From Akkermansia sp. (GTDB lineage Bacteria > Verrucomicrobiota > Verrucomicrobiia > Verrucomicrobiales > Akkermansiaceae): a stretch of 64,000 nt of DNA. The notes beneath the pieces were generated by a model. The model saw nothing but the letters and a program-made list of their open reading frames with translations, ran no database searches and was not told the origin of the DNA. The stretch's first letter is position 1. Every line of letters starts with the position of its first letter. The stretch spans positions 1 to 64,000 of the forward strand of contig JAFQSQ010000024.1 of the NCBI GenBank assembly GCA_017409465.1. The letters run 5' to 3'. Positions 57,035-64,000 of the stretch are shown here, one piece after another. A program made the translations under genes and the position numbers.

Positions 57035-58891
57035 ATGAACAGTTACCGTACCCATACGTGCGATGAACTCCGCCCCGCTGATGTGGACAAGAACGTGACA
57101 CTTGTCGGCTGGGTGGACACCGTGCGCGACCACGGCGGTGTGATTTTCATCGACCTTCGTGACCGCGCTGGCAAGACTCAGGTGGTATTCCATCCTGAGA
57201 TTGATGCTGAACTGGCCAGTCTGGCCGAGGGCCTGCGAGTTGAGTCTGTCATCCAGGTGAGCGGCAAGGTTGTGCGCCGCCTCAAGACGGAAGAGGTAGA
57301 TGCGACGAATCCTGATCTGCCCACCGGTGAGATTGAGGTGGAGGCCACCGCTATGCAGGTGCTCAACCGCGCTGCCGTGCTGCCGTTCCAGCTTGACCGC
57401 AATATCGCCAATGAGGACATCCGCCTGAAATACCGCTTCCTGGACCTGCGTCGTCCCTCCATGCAGCGTAACATGATTTTGCGCCACCGTATCACCAAGA
57501 CGATGCGCGATTATCTCGATGAGCAGGGCTTCCTGGAGATTGAGACGCCCATCCTCTCCAAGAGCACACCTGAGGGTGCACGCGACTTCCTGGTGCCCAG
57601 CCGTCTCTCCCCCGGTTGTTTCTATGCTTTGCCGCAGGCTCCGCAGCAGTACAAGCAGCTGCTGATGGTGGCCGGTATGGAGAAATATTTCCAGGTGGCT
57701 CGCTGCTTCCGCGATGAGGACCTTCGCGCCGACCGTCAGCCGGAGTTCACGCAGATTGATATCGAGGCTTCCTTCATCACTCCGGAGGATGTGTACACCT
57801 GGATTGAGGATATGCTCAAGCGCGTATTCAAGGAATCCGTGGGGCGCGATATCGTGACTCCGTTCCCCCGTATGACCTGGCGTGATGCTATGGATCAATA
57901 CGGCTCTGATAAGCCTGAGCGTCGTTTCGAGATGAAGCTGACGGATTGCTCCGATATCTTCGCCAAGAGCGATTTCCGCGTGTTTGCCTCAGCCGTGGCA
58001 GGCGGTGGTGTCGTCAAGGCAATCAACGCCAAGAACTTCTCCCCCTCCGTGGGGCAGATTGATTCGCTCACCCAGACGGCGCTGGAAGCCGGAGCTAAGG
58101 GGCTGGCCTACATCAAGGTACGTGAGGTCGGCAACCGCGATGGCTGGAAGAGCCCCATCACCAAGCGCCTGACGGATGCCGAAATCGAGGCTCTCAAGGA
58201 GCGCCTGAATATTGAGGATGGTGACTGCGTGTTCTTCGCGGCCGGAGATTGGGAGCAGAGCTGCACCATCCTCGGTCGTGTGCGTCTGGCCTGCGCTGAG
58301 TTCATGGAGCTCCTCAAGGGCAACACTGATGTGGACCTTTTCTGGGTGACACGCTTCCCCCTCTTTGGCTGGGATGCCGAAGAGGAGCGCTTCTGCGCCA
58401 TTCACCACCCCTTCACTCGCCCGGTTCCCGAGGACGTGGAGAAGGTGCTCAAGGGTGAGATTTCCACCGAGCTCTGCGCCGAGGCCTACGATGTCATCTT
58501 CAACGGCAACGAGCTGGGCGGCGGTTCCATCCGAATTCACGAGAAGGAGCTGCAGGACGCCACCTTCCGCGCCCTCGGTCTCGATGATGCCACGATTGAA
58601 GAACAGTTCGGGCACCTGCTCAGTGCCTTCTCCTTCGGCGCACCGCCTCACGGTGGTCTGGCGCTCGGGCTGGATCGCGTGGTCATGCTCATCAGCGAGA
58701 GCGAGTCGATTCGCGAGGTGATAGCCTTCCCGAAGAACAACCGCGGTGCTGACCTGATGAGTGAATCGCCTGCTCAGGCTGAGCCCAACCAGCTGCGCGA
58801 CGTTCACATCCAGGTGAAGCTGCCGGAGAAACTCCGTCTCAAGATGGAAGCCGAGAAGGCCGCCGCTGAGGCAGAGGAAACCCAAGGCTGA
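57035..58891 (+). CDS. aspS: Aspartyl-tRNA synthetase, bacterial type
   Basis: 618 aa, class II. N-terminal OB-fold anticodon domain (1-110: HTCDELRPADVDKNVTLVGWV, DRAGKTQVVFHPE), catalytic core with motif 2 CFRDEDLRADRQPEFTQID and motif 3 GLALGLDRVVML, and the GAD insertion domain of bacterial AspRS (about 290-420). The C-terminal lysine/alanine-rich extension (KLRLKMEAEKAAAEAEE) is a short helix. Whether it also charges tRNA-Asn is not decidable here. Monocistronic with own promoter and terminator. Confidence 0.97.
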   Translation: MNSYRTHTCDELRPADVDKNVTLVGWVDTVRDHGGVIFIDLRDRAGKTQVVFHPEIDAELASLAEGLRVESVIQVSGKVVRRLKTEEVDATNPDLPTGEIEVEATAMQVLNRAAVLPFQLDRNIANEDIRLKYRFLDLRRPSMQRNMILRHRITKTMRDYLDEQGFLEIETPILSKSTPEGARDFLVPSRLSPGCFYALPQAPQQYKQLLMVAGMEKYFQVARCFRDEDLRADRQPEFTQIDIEASFITPEDVYTWIEDMLKRVFKESVGRDIVTPFPRMTWRDAMDQYGSDKPERRFEMKLTDCSDIFAKSDFRVFASAVAGGGVVKAINAKNFSPSVGQIDSLTQTALEAGAKGLAYIKVREVGNRDGWKSPITKRLTDAEIEALKERLNIEDGDCVFFAAGDWEQSCTILGRVRLACAEFMELLKGNTDVDLFWVTRFPLFGWDAEEERFCAIHHPFTRPVPEDVEKVLKGEISTELCAEAYDVIFNGNELGGGSIRIHEKELQDATFRALGLDDATIEEQFGHLLSAFSFGAPPHGGLALGLDRVVMLISESESIREVIAFPKNNRGADLMSESPAQAEPNQLRDVHIQVKLPEKLRLKMEAEKAAAEAEETQG

Positions 58892-58922
58892 TTCGCGCGG
58901 GAGTTTGTGATTTATAACCGAG

Positions 58923-58960
58923 CGGCGCATATGCAGCGTGTCTGTGTATGCGCCGTTTTC
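58923..58960 (+). terminator. Rho-independent terminator of aspS
   Basis: CGGCGCATA/TATGCGCCG 9-bp stem (58923-58955) followed by TTTTC. Confidence 0.85.
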
Positions 58961-58961
58961 T

Positions 58962-59098
58962 GAGAAAGTACAAAGTCAAACGGACGAGGACCAGGGTGCA
59001 GGATTCCGCTCGCTTTGCTCGCCCGGCTTTTCCTTTGCACATCGTACCTCGTTCCTTGTACATTAAAGTCCCATCCGGCGATTTTATGAGAGTTCCCT
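58962..59098. repeat. Partial copy of the GGGAACTTCT interspersed element
   Basis: Shares GTACAAAGT, GGTGCAGGATTCCGCTCGC and CCCATCCGGCGATT with the copies at 2.1-2.4 kb and 9.8-10.0 kb; right end GAGAGTTCCC is a one-base variant. The left inverted end is missing. Lies between aspS and the sigma-factor gene; nothing else was seen in this 250-bp gap. Confidence 0.55.
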
Positions 59099-59141
59099 TA
59101 AATAAAAGCACCGTTGTCGTGCGCCTCACGGGTAAGAGAGC

Positions 59142-59708
59142 ATGAGCCGCAATACTGTAAAGAATCATCGCGCCGAGGGTGAACAGCCGATCGACTGGGC
59201 TGCCTGGCTGGATGAGTATGGCGACAGGTTGCTGCTGTATGCCCGCCAGCAGACCCGCCGTGAGGCAGATGCCGAGGATGTCTTGCAGGACGCTCTGGTG
59301 CAGCTGGTTCAGGCGGTGGAATCCGGAGCCTTCCAGGGGGCGCGTGAGCAATGGTCGGCCTATGCCTACACGGCCATACGGCATCTTGCGATGGATCGTG
59401 GGCGCCGTGAAGAGGTGCGCCGCAGCTATGCTGCCCGCCAGCAGGAGACTCTGAGCGAGGGCGAAGAGGATTCTCCCTGGCTCGCCTGTTCCTCTGATTC
59501 CGAGTATCTGCGCCATCGGGTAGAACAGATGCTCCGTACCCTGCCCAGGGAAATGGCGGAAGTTGTCATCCTCAGAATATGGGGTGACCATACGTTCCGT
59601 GAAATCGCTGAAATGACCCAGACTAATCTTTCTACCATCACTTCGCGGTATCGCTACGCCATGCAGGCTCTGCGCAAGGAGTTGGAAGATAACCCCATCG
59701 AATCATGA
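59142..59708 (+). CDS. ECF-type sigma-70 family sigma factor
   Basis: 188 aa. Sigma region 2 (about 25-95: LLLYARQQTRREADAEDVLQDALVQLVQ, YAYTAIRHLAMDRGRREEVRR) and region 4 (about 125-180: LRTLPREMAEVVILRIWGDHTFREIAEMTQTNLSTITSRYRYAMQALRKEL). Regions 1 and 3 are missing, as in ECF factors. The next gene overlaps by 4 bp (ATGA) and encodes a membrane protein that is a likely anti-sigma factor, followed by a PDZ protein. This order suggests an envelope-sensing operon. Confidence 0.92.
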   Translation: MSRNTVKNHRAEGEQPIDWAAWLDEYGDRLLLYARQQTRREADAEDVLQDALVQLVQAVESGAFQGAREQWSAYAYTAIRHLAMDRGRREEVRRSYAARQQETLSEGEEDSPWLACSSDSEYLRHRVEQMLRTLPREMAEVVILRIWGDHTFREIAEMTQTNLSTITSRYRYAMQALRKELEDNPIES

Positions 59709-60256
59709 CTATCGACCAGGACAAGATATTACCCGTTCCCGGAGTCACTCCGTCCGCGATGACGCCGGAGCTACGCTCCCGCCTGCTGAGCGCCATGCAG
59801 GAGGCTGGCGATGAAACCCGCGAATTCATGCATGAGGAGTCTCTGCTGCGCTGCCTGGCACCTGCTCCCATGCCGGGTGTTGTGCGCAGCCGCGTGGGGG
59901 TGCGAATGCACCTGAATGCCCTGAATGTGCGCCGTTCGCTGCGCTACGGGACGACTCGGGGCTGGCGCAGGGTAGCCGCAGCGGCAGCCTTGCTTGCCCT
60001 CTGCTGCACGGGTGGCGGCTGGGTTCTCGTGTCCGATGCGGTCGCCGATACGGCATCGAACCAGGGGGTGGTGAGTCGCAGCATCATCGAAACCAGGGGG
60101 GGCGATACCGTGCGCTGGGGGGCTGATGCCGTTCCGGTGCATTGCTATGAAGTTACGTACGAAGATACCTTTGTGATGGATGCCGAATCCGATATGCGCG
60201 TGATGGTCAGTGTCCCGAACCGAACTGAGGTGATAGTTCCAGCTGATGTCCTGTAA
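59705..60256 (+). CDS. Putative anti-sigma factor, single-pass membrane protein
   Basis: 183 aa. Cytoplasmic N-terminus (1-85) without the ZAS zinc motif, one membrane segment (about 89-110: VAAAAALLALCCTGGGWVLV) and an exported C-terminal part (about 110-183, YEVTYEDTFVMDAESDMRVMVSVPNRTEVIVP). Called an anti-sigma factor from position and topology only: start overlaps the ECF sigma stop. It has Cys in the membrane segment. Zero gap to the PDZ gene that follows. Confidence 0.6.
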   Translation: MTIDQDKILPVPGVTPSAMTPELRSRLLSAMQEAGDETREFMHEESLLRCLAPAPMPGVVRSRVGVRMHLNALNVRRSLRYGTTRGWRRVAAAAALLALCCTGGGWVLVSDAVADTASNQGVVSRSIIETRGGDTVRWGADAVPVHCYEVTYEDTFVMDAESDMRVMVSVPNRTEVIVPADVL

Positions 60257-61045
60257 ATGAATAGCCTGTTTCCACATCATTGTCTGTTGGCCTGCCTGAC
60301 GATACCCCTGGTGGCGGCGGCTCCCGAACATCGGGCTGCTTTCGGTATCGTGGGGGATGACCTGACTCCGGCGCTTCGCGTGTACGTGGGCGTGGAGCAG
60401 GGCGTGCTTGTCAAATCCGTCTGGCCGGGTAGTCCTGCTGAGAAAGCCGGGGTCAAGCGCGGCGATGTCATCGTACAGCTGGAGGGGCAGCCGGTGGCTG
60501 ATCGTGCGGCGATGGCGGCTGCGCTGAGTAGTCGGACCCCCGGAGAGAAAGTGCGGGCCACCCTCTCCTATGGGGGAGTCCTGCGTGATGTGGAGATAGA
60601 GCTGCTTCCCCGGCCGAAACATCCTGCGGCGGTGCGCCGTACGCCCGAATCAGCCGTTGGTGGCGATAGACTGCATCGCCCGATTGTTGTCTCCGATGAG
60701 ATTCGCCGAAGTTTCCGCGAAAGACGCCGCAACATCTGCCGCCTGTTGTCCGTGCTGCCCGCTCCGCTGGATAAGGGAGCCATCATTGATGAGCTGCAGG
60801 CCATCCGCGACCTGGCGCGCGATGCCAATCCCGGTGGCGCCGGGTGGATGGTCGGTCGCGCCGGTATCGCAGCAGTTCAATTCCGCGACAGTGAGGGCAT
60901 TTTGCTGCTGCGTGGGGCGGATAACAAGCTTACCCTTGAGGTGTACGATATGAGCGGCAAGATGGTATGGCGCTGCTCGCTGAATACCCCTGAAGAGTGC
61001 GGGAGTCTGCCGGAGTCTGTACGGACTCGGCTTCTGGCTTTGTAG
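60257..61045 (+). CDS. Exported PDZ-domain protein
   Basis: 262 aa. Signal peptide (MNSLFPHHCLLACLTIPLVAA). PDZ domain at about 25-115: RVYVGVEQGVLVKSVWPGSPAEKAGVKRGDVIVQLEGQPV and the rest. No protease catalytic triad follows. The C-terminal half (RRSFRERRRNICRLLSVLPAPLDKG, then LLLRGADNKLTLEVYDMSGKMVWR) is not recognised. It begins directly after the putative anti-sigma gene stop, so it may present or bind misfolded envelope proteins as in RseP/DegS-type sensing; that is inference. Confidence 0.8.
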   Translation: MNSLFPHHCLLACLTIPLVAAAPEHRAAFGIVGDDLTPALRVYVGVEQGVLVKSVWPGSPAEKAGVKRGDVIVQLEGQPVADRAAMAAALSSRTPGEKVRATLSYGGVLRDVEIELLPRPKHPAAVRRTPESAVGGDRLHRPIVVSDEIRRSFRERRRNICRLLSVLPAPLDKGAIIDELQAIRDLARDANPGGAGWMVGRAGIAAVQFRDSEGILLLRGADNKLTLEVYDMSGKMVWRCSLNTPEECGSLPESVRTRLLAL

Positions 61046-61055
61046 ACAAGCAAAC

Positions 61056-61973
61056 TTATTGCTGCCCAAGCAGGCGGCGGATGAGATGGAGGGTGATGCG
61101 CCCGCTCTCCTCCAGCGAGTGCGGGCAGATGCGCTTCATGTTGTCGCCGGTGGTGTGCCACCAGCTGCTGCCGGTGAAGACGGCTATCAGGTTGAGGCTG
61201 TCAACGCCTGCCTCCAGATAGGGGAGGTGGTCATCCATATAGGAGCCCGGCCAGACGGTCCAACGCTCCGGATTGAAACCCAGCTCACGGATGCTCGCCA
61301 TGTAGTGAGCATACATGAAATCGGATGTGTCGAGGGAGGGCGGCGCGATGATCTTGTTGCGCCCGCCTACCATGTCGAGATTAATCTGGTATCGGGGCAG
61401 GACTCCGGCTCGGCGGGCAACATCGAAGCGCGAGCCGTATAAGCCATCGGTTTCGCTCATGCGCGGGGCGAAGGATTCCTCGCCGTCCAGAAAGATGAGT
61501 TCCACCTGCTCACTCAGTTCCGGCGGCAGCACACGCGCCAGCTCCAGCAGCACGGCTGCTCCGCTTGCCCCATCGTCCGCACTCTCAAAATCGGGAGCGA
61601 TACCGCGCTTGGTATCGATATGGCAACTGAGCAGCAGCGGGGGGGAAGTCCCCGGCGATTTCGTCTTGACCGCACGAAGGTTGGTCATCCCGACATTGCC
61701 GACGCGAAAGGTATCGCGATGCACCGTCCATCCTGCTGCGCGAAGGTGTTTCGCCAGGTAATCAAGCTGGGCGGCGTAGGCAGGAGAATCTGATAGACGT
61801 GGGCCCAGAGCGCAGATATCGTGGCAGTGCAGGTAGGCGTTGGTGCCGGTGAACTGCGGACTGTCGACATACACCGGCCGGGGGGCGGGCGGTGGGGGTG
61901 TCTTCTCCTCGCGGCAGCCGGCCAGCAGCAACAGAGCGATGCTCAGAACTCCGATGGATGCAAGGCGCTGCAT
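61056..61973 (-). CDS. M28-family zinc peptidase / glutaminyl cyclase-like lipoprotein
   Basis: 305 aa. Lipoprotein signal with LLAGC (C19). Catalytic domain: LLLSCHIDTKRG (zinc His and Asp), SADDGASGAAVLLELAR (bridging Asp), LIFLDGEESF (Glu pair), INLDMVGGRNK (zinc Asp) and SSWWHTTGDNM (zinc His), with the SYMDDHLPYLEAG block. Pattern is closest to bacterial glutaminyl-peptide cyclotransferase-like M28 enzymes; aminopeptidase activity is also possible. Lies 12 bp after parB on the same strand. Confidence 0.85.
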   Translation of the reverse strand: MQRLASIGVLSIALLLLAGCREEKTPPPPAPRPVYVDSPQFTGTNAYLHCHDICALGPRLSDSPAYAAQLDYLAKHLRAAGWTVHRDTFRVGNVGMTNLRAVKTKSPGTSPPLLLSCHIDTKRGIAPDFESADDGASGAAVLLELARVLPPELSEQVELIFLDGEESFAPRMSETDGLYGSRFDVARRAGVLPRYQINLDMVGGRNKIIAPPSLDTSDFMYAHYMASIRELGFNPERWTVWPGSYMDDHLPYLEAGVDSLNLIAVFTGSSWWHTTGDNMKRICPHSLEESGRITLHLIRRLLGQQ

Positions 61974-61985
61974 GGGCTGACTGAC

Positions 61986-62876
61986 TCAGAGCTGTTCGCT
62001 TACGCCGAATATTTGCAGAATTCGCACCAGTTCGTCGCGTCCGGCGTAGGGAATTTCAATCACGCCGTTGCTCTTGCCCTTCAGGGAGATGTTGACCTTG
62101 GTGCCGAAGTCGTCCGAGAGCTGGCGGCAGATACGGGCATAGGCATCCGGCAGCTCCGGCAGTAGCTTCGGCAGCTCCTGGTCCGGAGTCGGCGGGTTGA
62201 GGAGCGTTTTGACTAATTGTTCGGTCTGGCGTACCGTCATGCCCACCCTTGCGACCCGCTCAGCGGCAAGCGTCTGCTTGTCTTCATCCTTAAGCTGCAG
62301 GAGTACTTTCGCGTGACCCACAGTGATTTTCGATTCTTCCAGCAGGGTACGCACGGCAGGTGCCAGCTCCAGCAGGCGAACCATGTTGGCCACCACGGCG
62401 CGAGATTTGCCCACATGCTGAGCAATTGTCTCCTGCTTCATGCCGAAGCGTGTCTGGAGCAGGCGGTACTGCTCGGCCTCTTCCAGCGGAGTGAGGTCTG
62501 CACGCTGAAGATTTTCGATGAGGGTGAGCTCAGCGACTTCCTGGTCTGTGGCTTCATGCACCACGACCTTGACTGTTGTGTGTCCCAGGCTGGCTACGGC
62601 ACGCAGACGACGCTCACCGGCGATGAGTTCAAACTTTCCGTCAACCTTGCGGACGACCAGGGGTTGCACCAGTCCGCTCTCGCGGATGGAAGCGGCCAGC
62701 TCCTCAATCTGCTGCTCGTCGAAGCGGCGGCGAGGCTGGAACGGCGACTTCTGAATCTCTGCCACATTGGCCAGTATCACGCGATCTTCATCCACGGCCG
62801 CCTCGAGGGGGGAGCTGGCAACGTGATTTTTCTTGATGAGGGCTCCGAGTCCTTTTCCTAATGCTTGTTTGGCCAT
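61986..62876 (-). CDS. parB: Chromosome partitioning protein ParB
   Basis: 296 aa. CTPase/parS-binding protein: VAEIQKSPFQPRRRFDEQQIEELAASIRESGLVQPL, the GERRLRA motif, LTLIENLQRADLTPLEEAEQY, and the helix-turn-helix ETIAQHVGKSRAVVANMVRLLEL. The N-terminus (KQALGKGLGALI) is the usual ParA-interacting tail. parA is not next to it: the upstream gene is lptF/G-like and divides by a terminator. No perfect parS (TGTTTCACGTGAAACA) was noticed. parB has its own promoter with a 50-nt leader. Confidence 0.95.
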   Translation of the reverse strand: MAKQALGKGLGALIKKNHVASSPLEAAVDEDRVILANVAEIQKSPFQPRRRFDEQQIEELAASIRESGLVQPLVVRKVDGKFELIAGERRLRAVASLGHTTVKVVVHEATDQEVAELTLIENLQRADLTPLEEAEQYRLLQTRFGMKQETIAQHVGKSRAVVANMVRLLELAPAVRTLLEESKITVGHAKVLLQLKDEDKQTLAAERVARVGMTVRQTEQLVKTLLNPPTPDQELPKLLPELPDAYARICRQLSDDFGTKVNISLKGKSNGVIEIPYAGRDELVRILQIFGVSEQL

Positions 62877-62927
62877 ATGGTTGTGCGTCTAAATTCTGCC
62901 GGTTGAGTTTCTAAAAAGGTGCGCGGT

Positions 62928-62956
62928 ATTCTATCTGATTTGTCAGAAATTGGCAA
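62928..62956 (-). promoter_or_regulatory. Promoter of parB
   Basis: Minus strand: TTGCCA (62951-62956), 17-bp spacer, TAGAAT (62928-62933). Confidence 0.7.
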
Positions 62957-62997
62957 TACATTTTTACGGATTCACCCGGCTTTTGTCGTCCGCTGGC

Positions 62998-63033
62998 GCA
63001 AAAAATCAGCGGAGCCCGGAATCGGTCTCCGCT
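62998..63033 (-). terminator. Rho-independent terminator of the LptF/G-like gene
   Basis: Minus strand: AGCGGAG/CTCCGCT 7-bp stem followed by GATTTTTTG. Confidence 0.8.
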
Positions 63034-63059
63034 TTCATGAAAATGACAGATGTCCTCCA

Positions 63060-64000
63060 TCACCCTCTGAACTTGGCTTTCTGGTGTTGCCAGATAGCAA
63101 ATGCAGCACAGAGCACGTTCGGCAGCCACAGGACAATGTAGGGGGTGATGCCGCCGGATTTGCGTGATAATTCGCAGAATACCAGAGCCATGAAATATAC
63201 GGCTGCCACGAGGATACCAATGGCGAATCCGGTGGAGGTGTCGCGTCGGCGTGCTGTAATGGCCAGCGGTACGCCGATGAGCGAGAAAACGATGCAGGCG
63301 CAGGCAAAGGAGGCTCGCTGCACCCCCTCCGTGCGGAAGGCGCGGATGTTCTTGGTGTTCATCTGATCCATGAACGAGGAGGCATCTTTGCGGGTCTCAG
63401 CCCAGAGCCGCTTGGCACAGGGGAACGGTGCTTTTACACCGGCGGCTGCTTCGCAGTGGTGGATGGTTTTCTTGTCAACTCCTTCCAGGATAGCCAGCTG
63501 GTTGAGAACATCACTGATTTCCGTATTGGTGAATCGGTTGGGCTTGAACTTGCGTGAGGTGCGGATGGGGATGTGCACCCGCATGGGCATGCTCTTGATG
63601 ATGGGCAGATCCGTTACATTGTTGCGGGTGCGCTCCATCGTCGCATTGCGGAGAGTCAGCGTCAGGATTCGGCTCTTGAGGTCAAAGTCGCCGATGCGTG
63701 CCGCCTCGGCATGGATGGCATCGAAATCCGCTCCCATGGCGTTACCTGCATCCTCTGCCGGGTAGATGTGTACCCCCAACAGGTCGTCTCCGCTGCGCTT
63801 TTCGATGTATATCTGCACCTTGTCCAGTTTGGTGGCGTCCTGGCTGGAGTTGAGCAGATTGCGGGGATTATCCATGGCCGCCTTGACTACCAGCTCGGTC
63901 ATAGCCTGTTTGCCCTTGGGGGCTACCTCGATGTTGATATAGTAGCAGAGGAACGAGAGCGCTATACCCATGCCGATGGCCGGTGCGCTGAGGCGCCAGA
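63060..64000 (-). CDS. LptF/LptG-family lipopolysaccharide export permease (5' end cut by window)
   Basis: About 313 codons visible, continuing past the right edge (the reading frame stays open through WRLSAPAIGMGIA), against 350-400 for the family. Two to three N-terminal membrane helices are partly cut; a periplasmic beta-jellyroll follows (about 25-190 of the visible part) and the C-terminus has the usual three hydrophobic segments: FACACIVFSLIGVPLAITAR, TGFAIGILVAAVYFMALVF and PYIVLWLPNVLCAAFAIW. VPLAI is the family block near the membrane. Works with LptB to move LPS out of the inner membrane; implies an LPS-type outer membrane. Whether LptF or LptG cannot be told from one gene. Confidence 0.85.
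   Translation of the reverse strand, partial: WRLSAPAIGMGIALSFLCYYINIEVAPKGKQAMTELVVKAAMDNPRNLLNSSQDATKLDKVQIYIEKRSGDDLLGVHIYPAEDAGNAMGADFDAIHAEAARIGDFDLKSRILTLTLRNATMERTRNNVTDLPIIKSMPMRVHIPIRTSRKFKPNRFTNTEISDVLNQLAILEGVDKKTIHHCEAAAGVKAPFPCAKRLWAETRKDASSFMDQMNTKNIRAFRTEGVQRASFACACIVFSLIGVPLAITARRRDTSTGFAIGILVAAVYFMALVFCELSRKSGGITPYIVLWLPNVLCAAFAIWQHQKAKFRG

Noticed and set aside
61986..62960. parABS locus or origin region at parB
   Set aside because: No parA neighbour and no TGTTTCACGTGAAACA-like site was noticed; parB alone does not mark the origin.

Overview
The window looks like a chromosomal segment of a Gram-negative bacterium, most probably a gut-associated Verrucomicrobiota (Akkermansia-like). 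This is an inference from several things seen together: a secreted GH89 alpha-N-acetylglucosaminidase, a small type II secretion/type IV pilus gene set, LptF/G, a type V-B CRISPR-Cas locus, many small exported proteins and few strong Shine-Dalgarno sites. Core genes are GC-rich. The cas module (about 13.8-19.9 kb) is visibly more AT-rich than its neighbours, which suggests acquisition by transfer.

Layout. 0-2 kb: GH89 enzyme, cut by the left edge. 2.4-7.8 kb: minus-strand operon with two GspE/PilB-type ATPases, GspF/PilC and a GspG-like pseudopilin. 8-12 kb: a small exported protein, a YlbF-like protein with a Cys/His-rich repeat tail, and a phosphoethanolamine transferase-like membrane enzyme, separated by repeat-rich intergenic DNA. 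12.0-19.9 kb: type V-B CRISPR-Cas (21 repeats, cas2, cas4-cas1 fusion, large cas12b of 1367 aa) with a candidate tracrRNA anti-repeat beside the array. 20-27 kb: ADP-forming acyl-CoA synthetase, RuvX/YqgF, mannose-1-phosphate guanylyltransferase, FNT-family transporter, HemB, EEP-family phosphatase. 27-31.6 kb: TPR protein, M23 peptidase, lipoprotein, L31. 31.8-35.2 kb: OsmC-like protein, three tRNA-Gly(GCC), QueA, GltX. 35.4-44.6 kb: Sel1 protein, small proteins, SDR enzyme, GH75-like protein, RuvA, squalene/phytoene synthase family enzyme, peptide deformylase, an unknown basic protein and a PAS-PP2C phosphatase. 44.7-54.4 kb: RecQ, an ankyrin-type exported cluster, an amino-acid ABC transporter (binding protein fused to permease, plus ATPase) and an acidic exported protein. 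54.5-64 kb: LepA, a C_GCAxxG_C_C protein, AspS, an ECF sigma factor with putative anti-sigma and PDZ protein, M28 peptidase, ParB and LptF/G (cut by the right edge).

The most interesting material is the V-B locus and the non-coding DNA. The locus has an enlarged effector, a predicted tracrRNA, and conflicting signs about array polarity. The intergenic DNA carries three kinds of interspersed repeat: a 205-212 bp element with inverted ends that contains an outward promoter (two copies), a 110-265 bp family with GGGAACTTCT ends and heptamer repeats, and an array of mini-hairpins mostly sharing a GTCA loop. Reading promoters by eye also shows a recurrent architecture in ten genes: a good sigma70-type promoter whose -10 box ends only 6-10 nt before the start codon, implying leaderless or nearly leaderless mRNAs. 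This observation also decided several start codons. No database search was run; family names rest on motif recognition.
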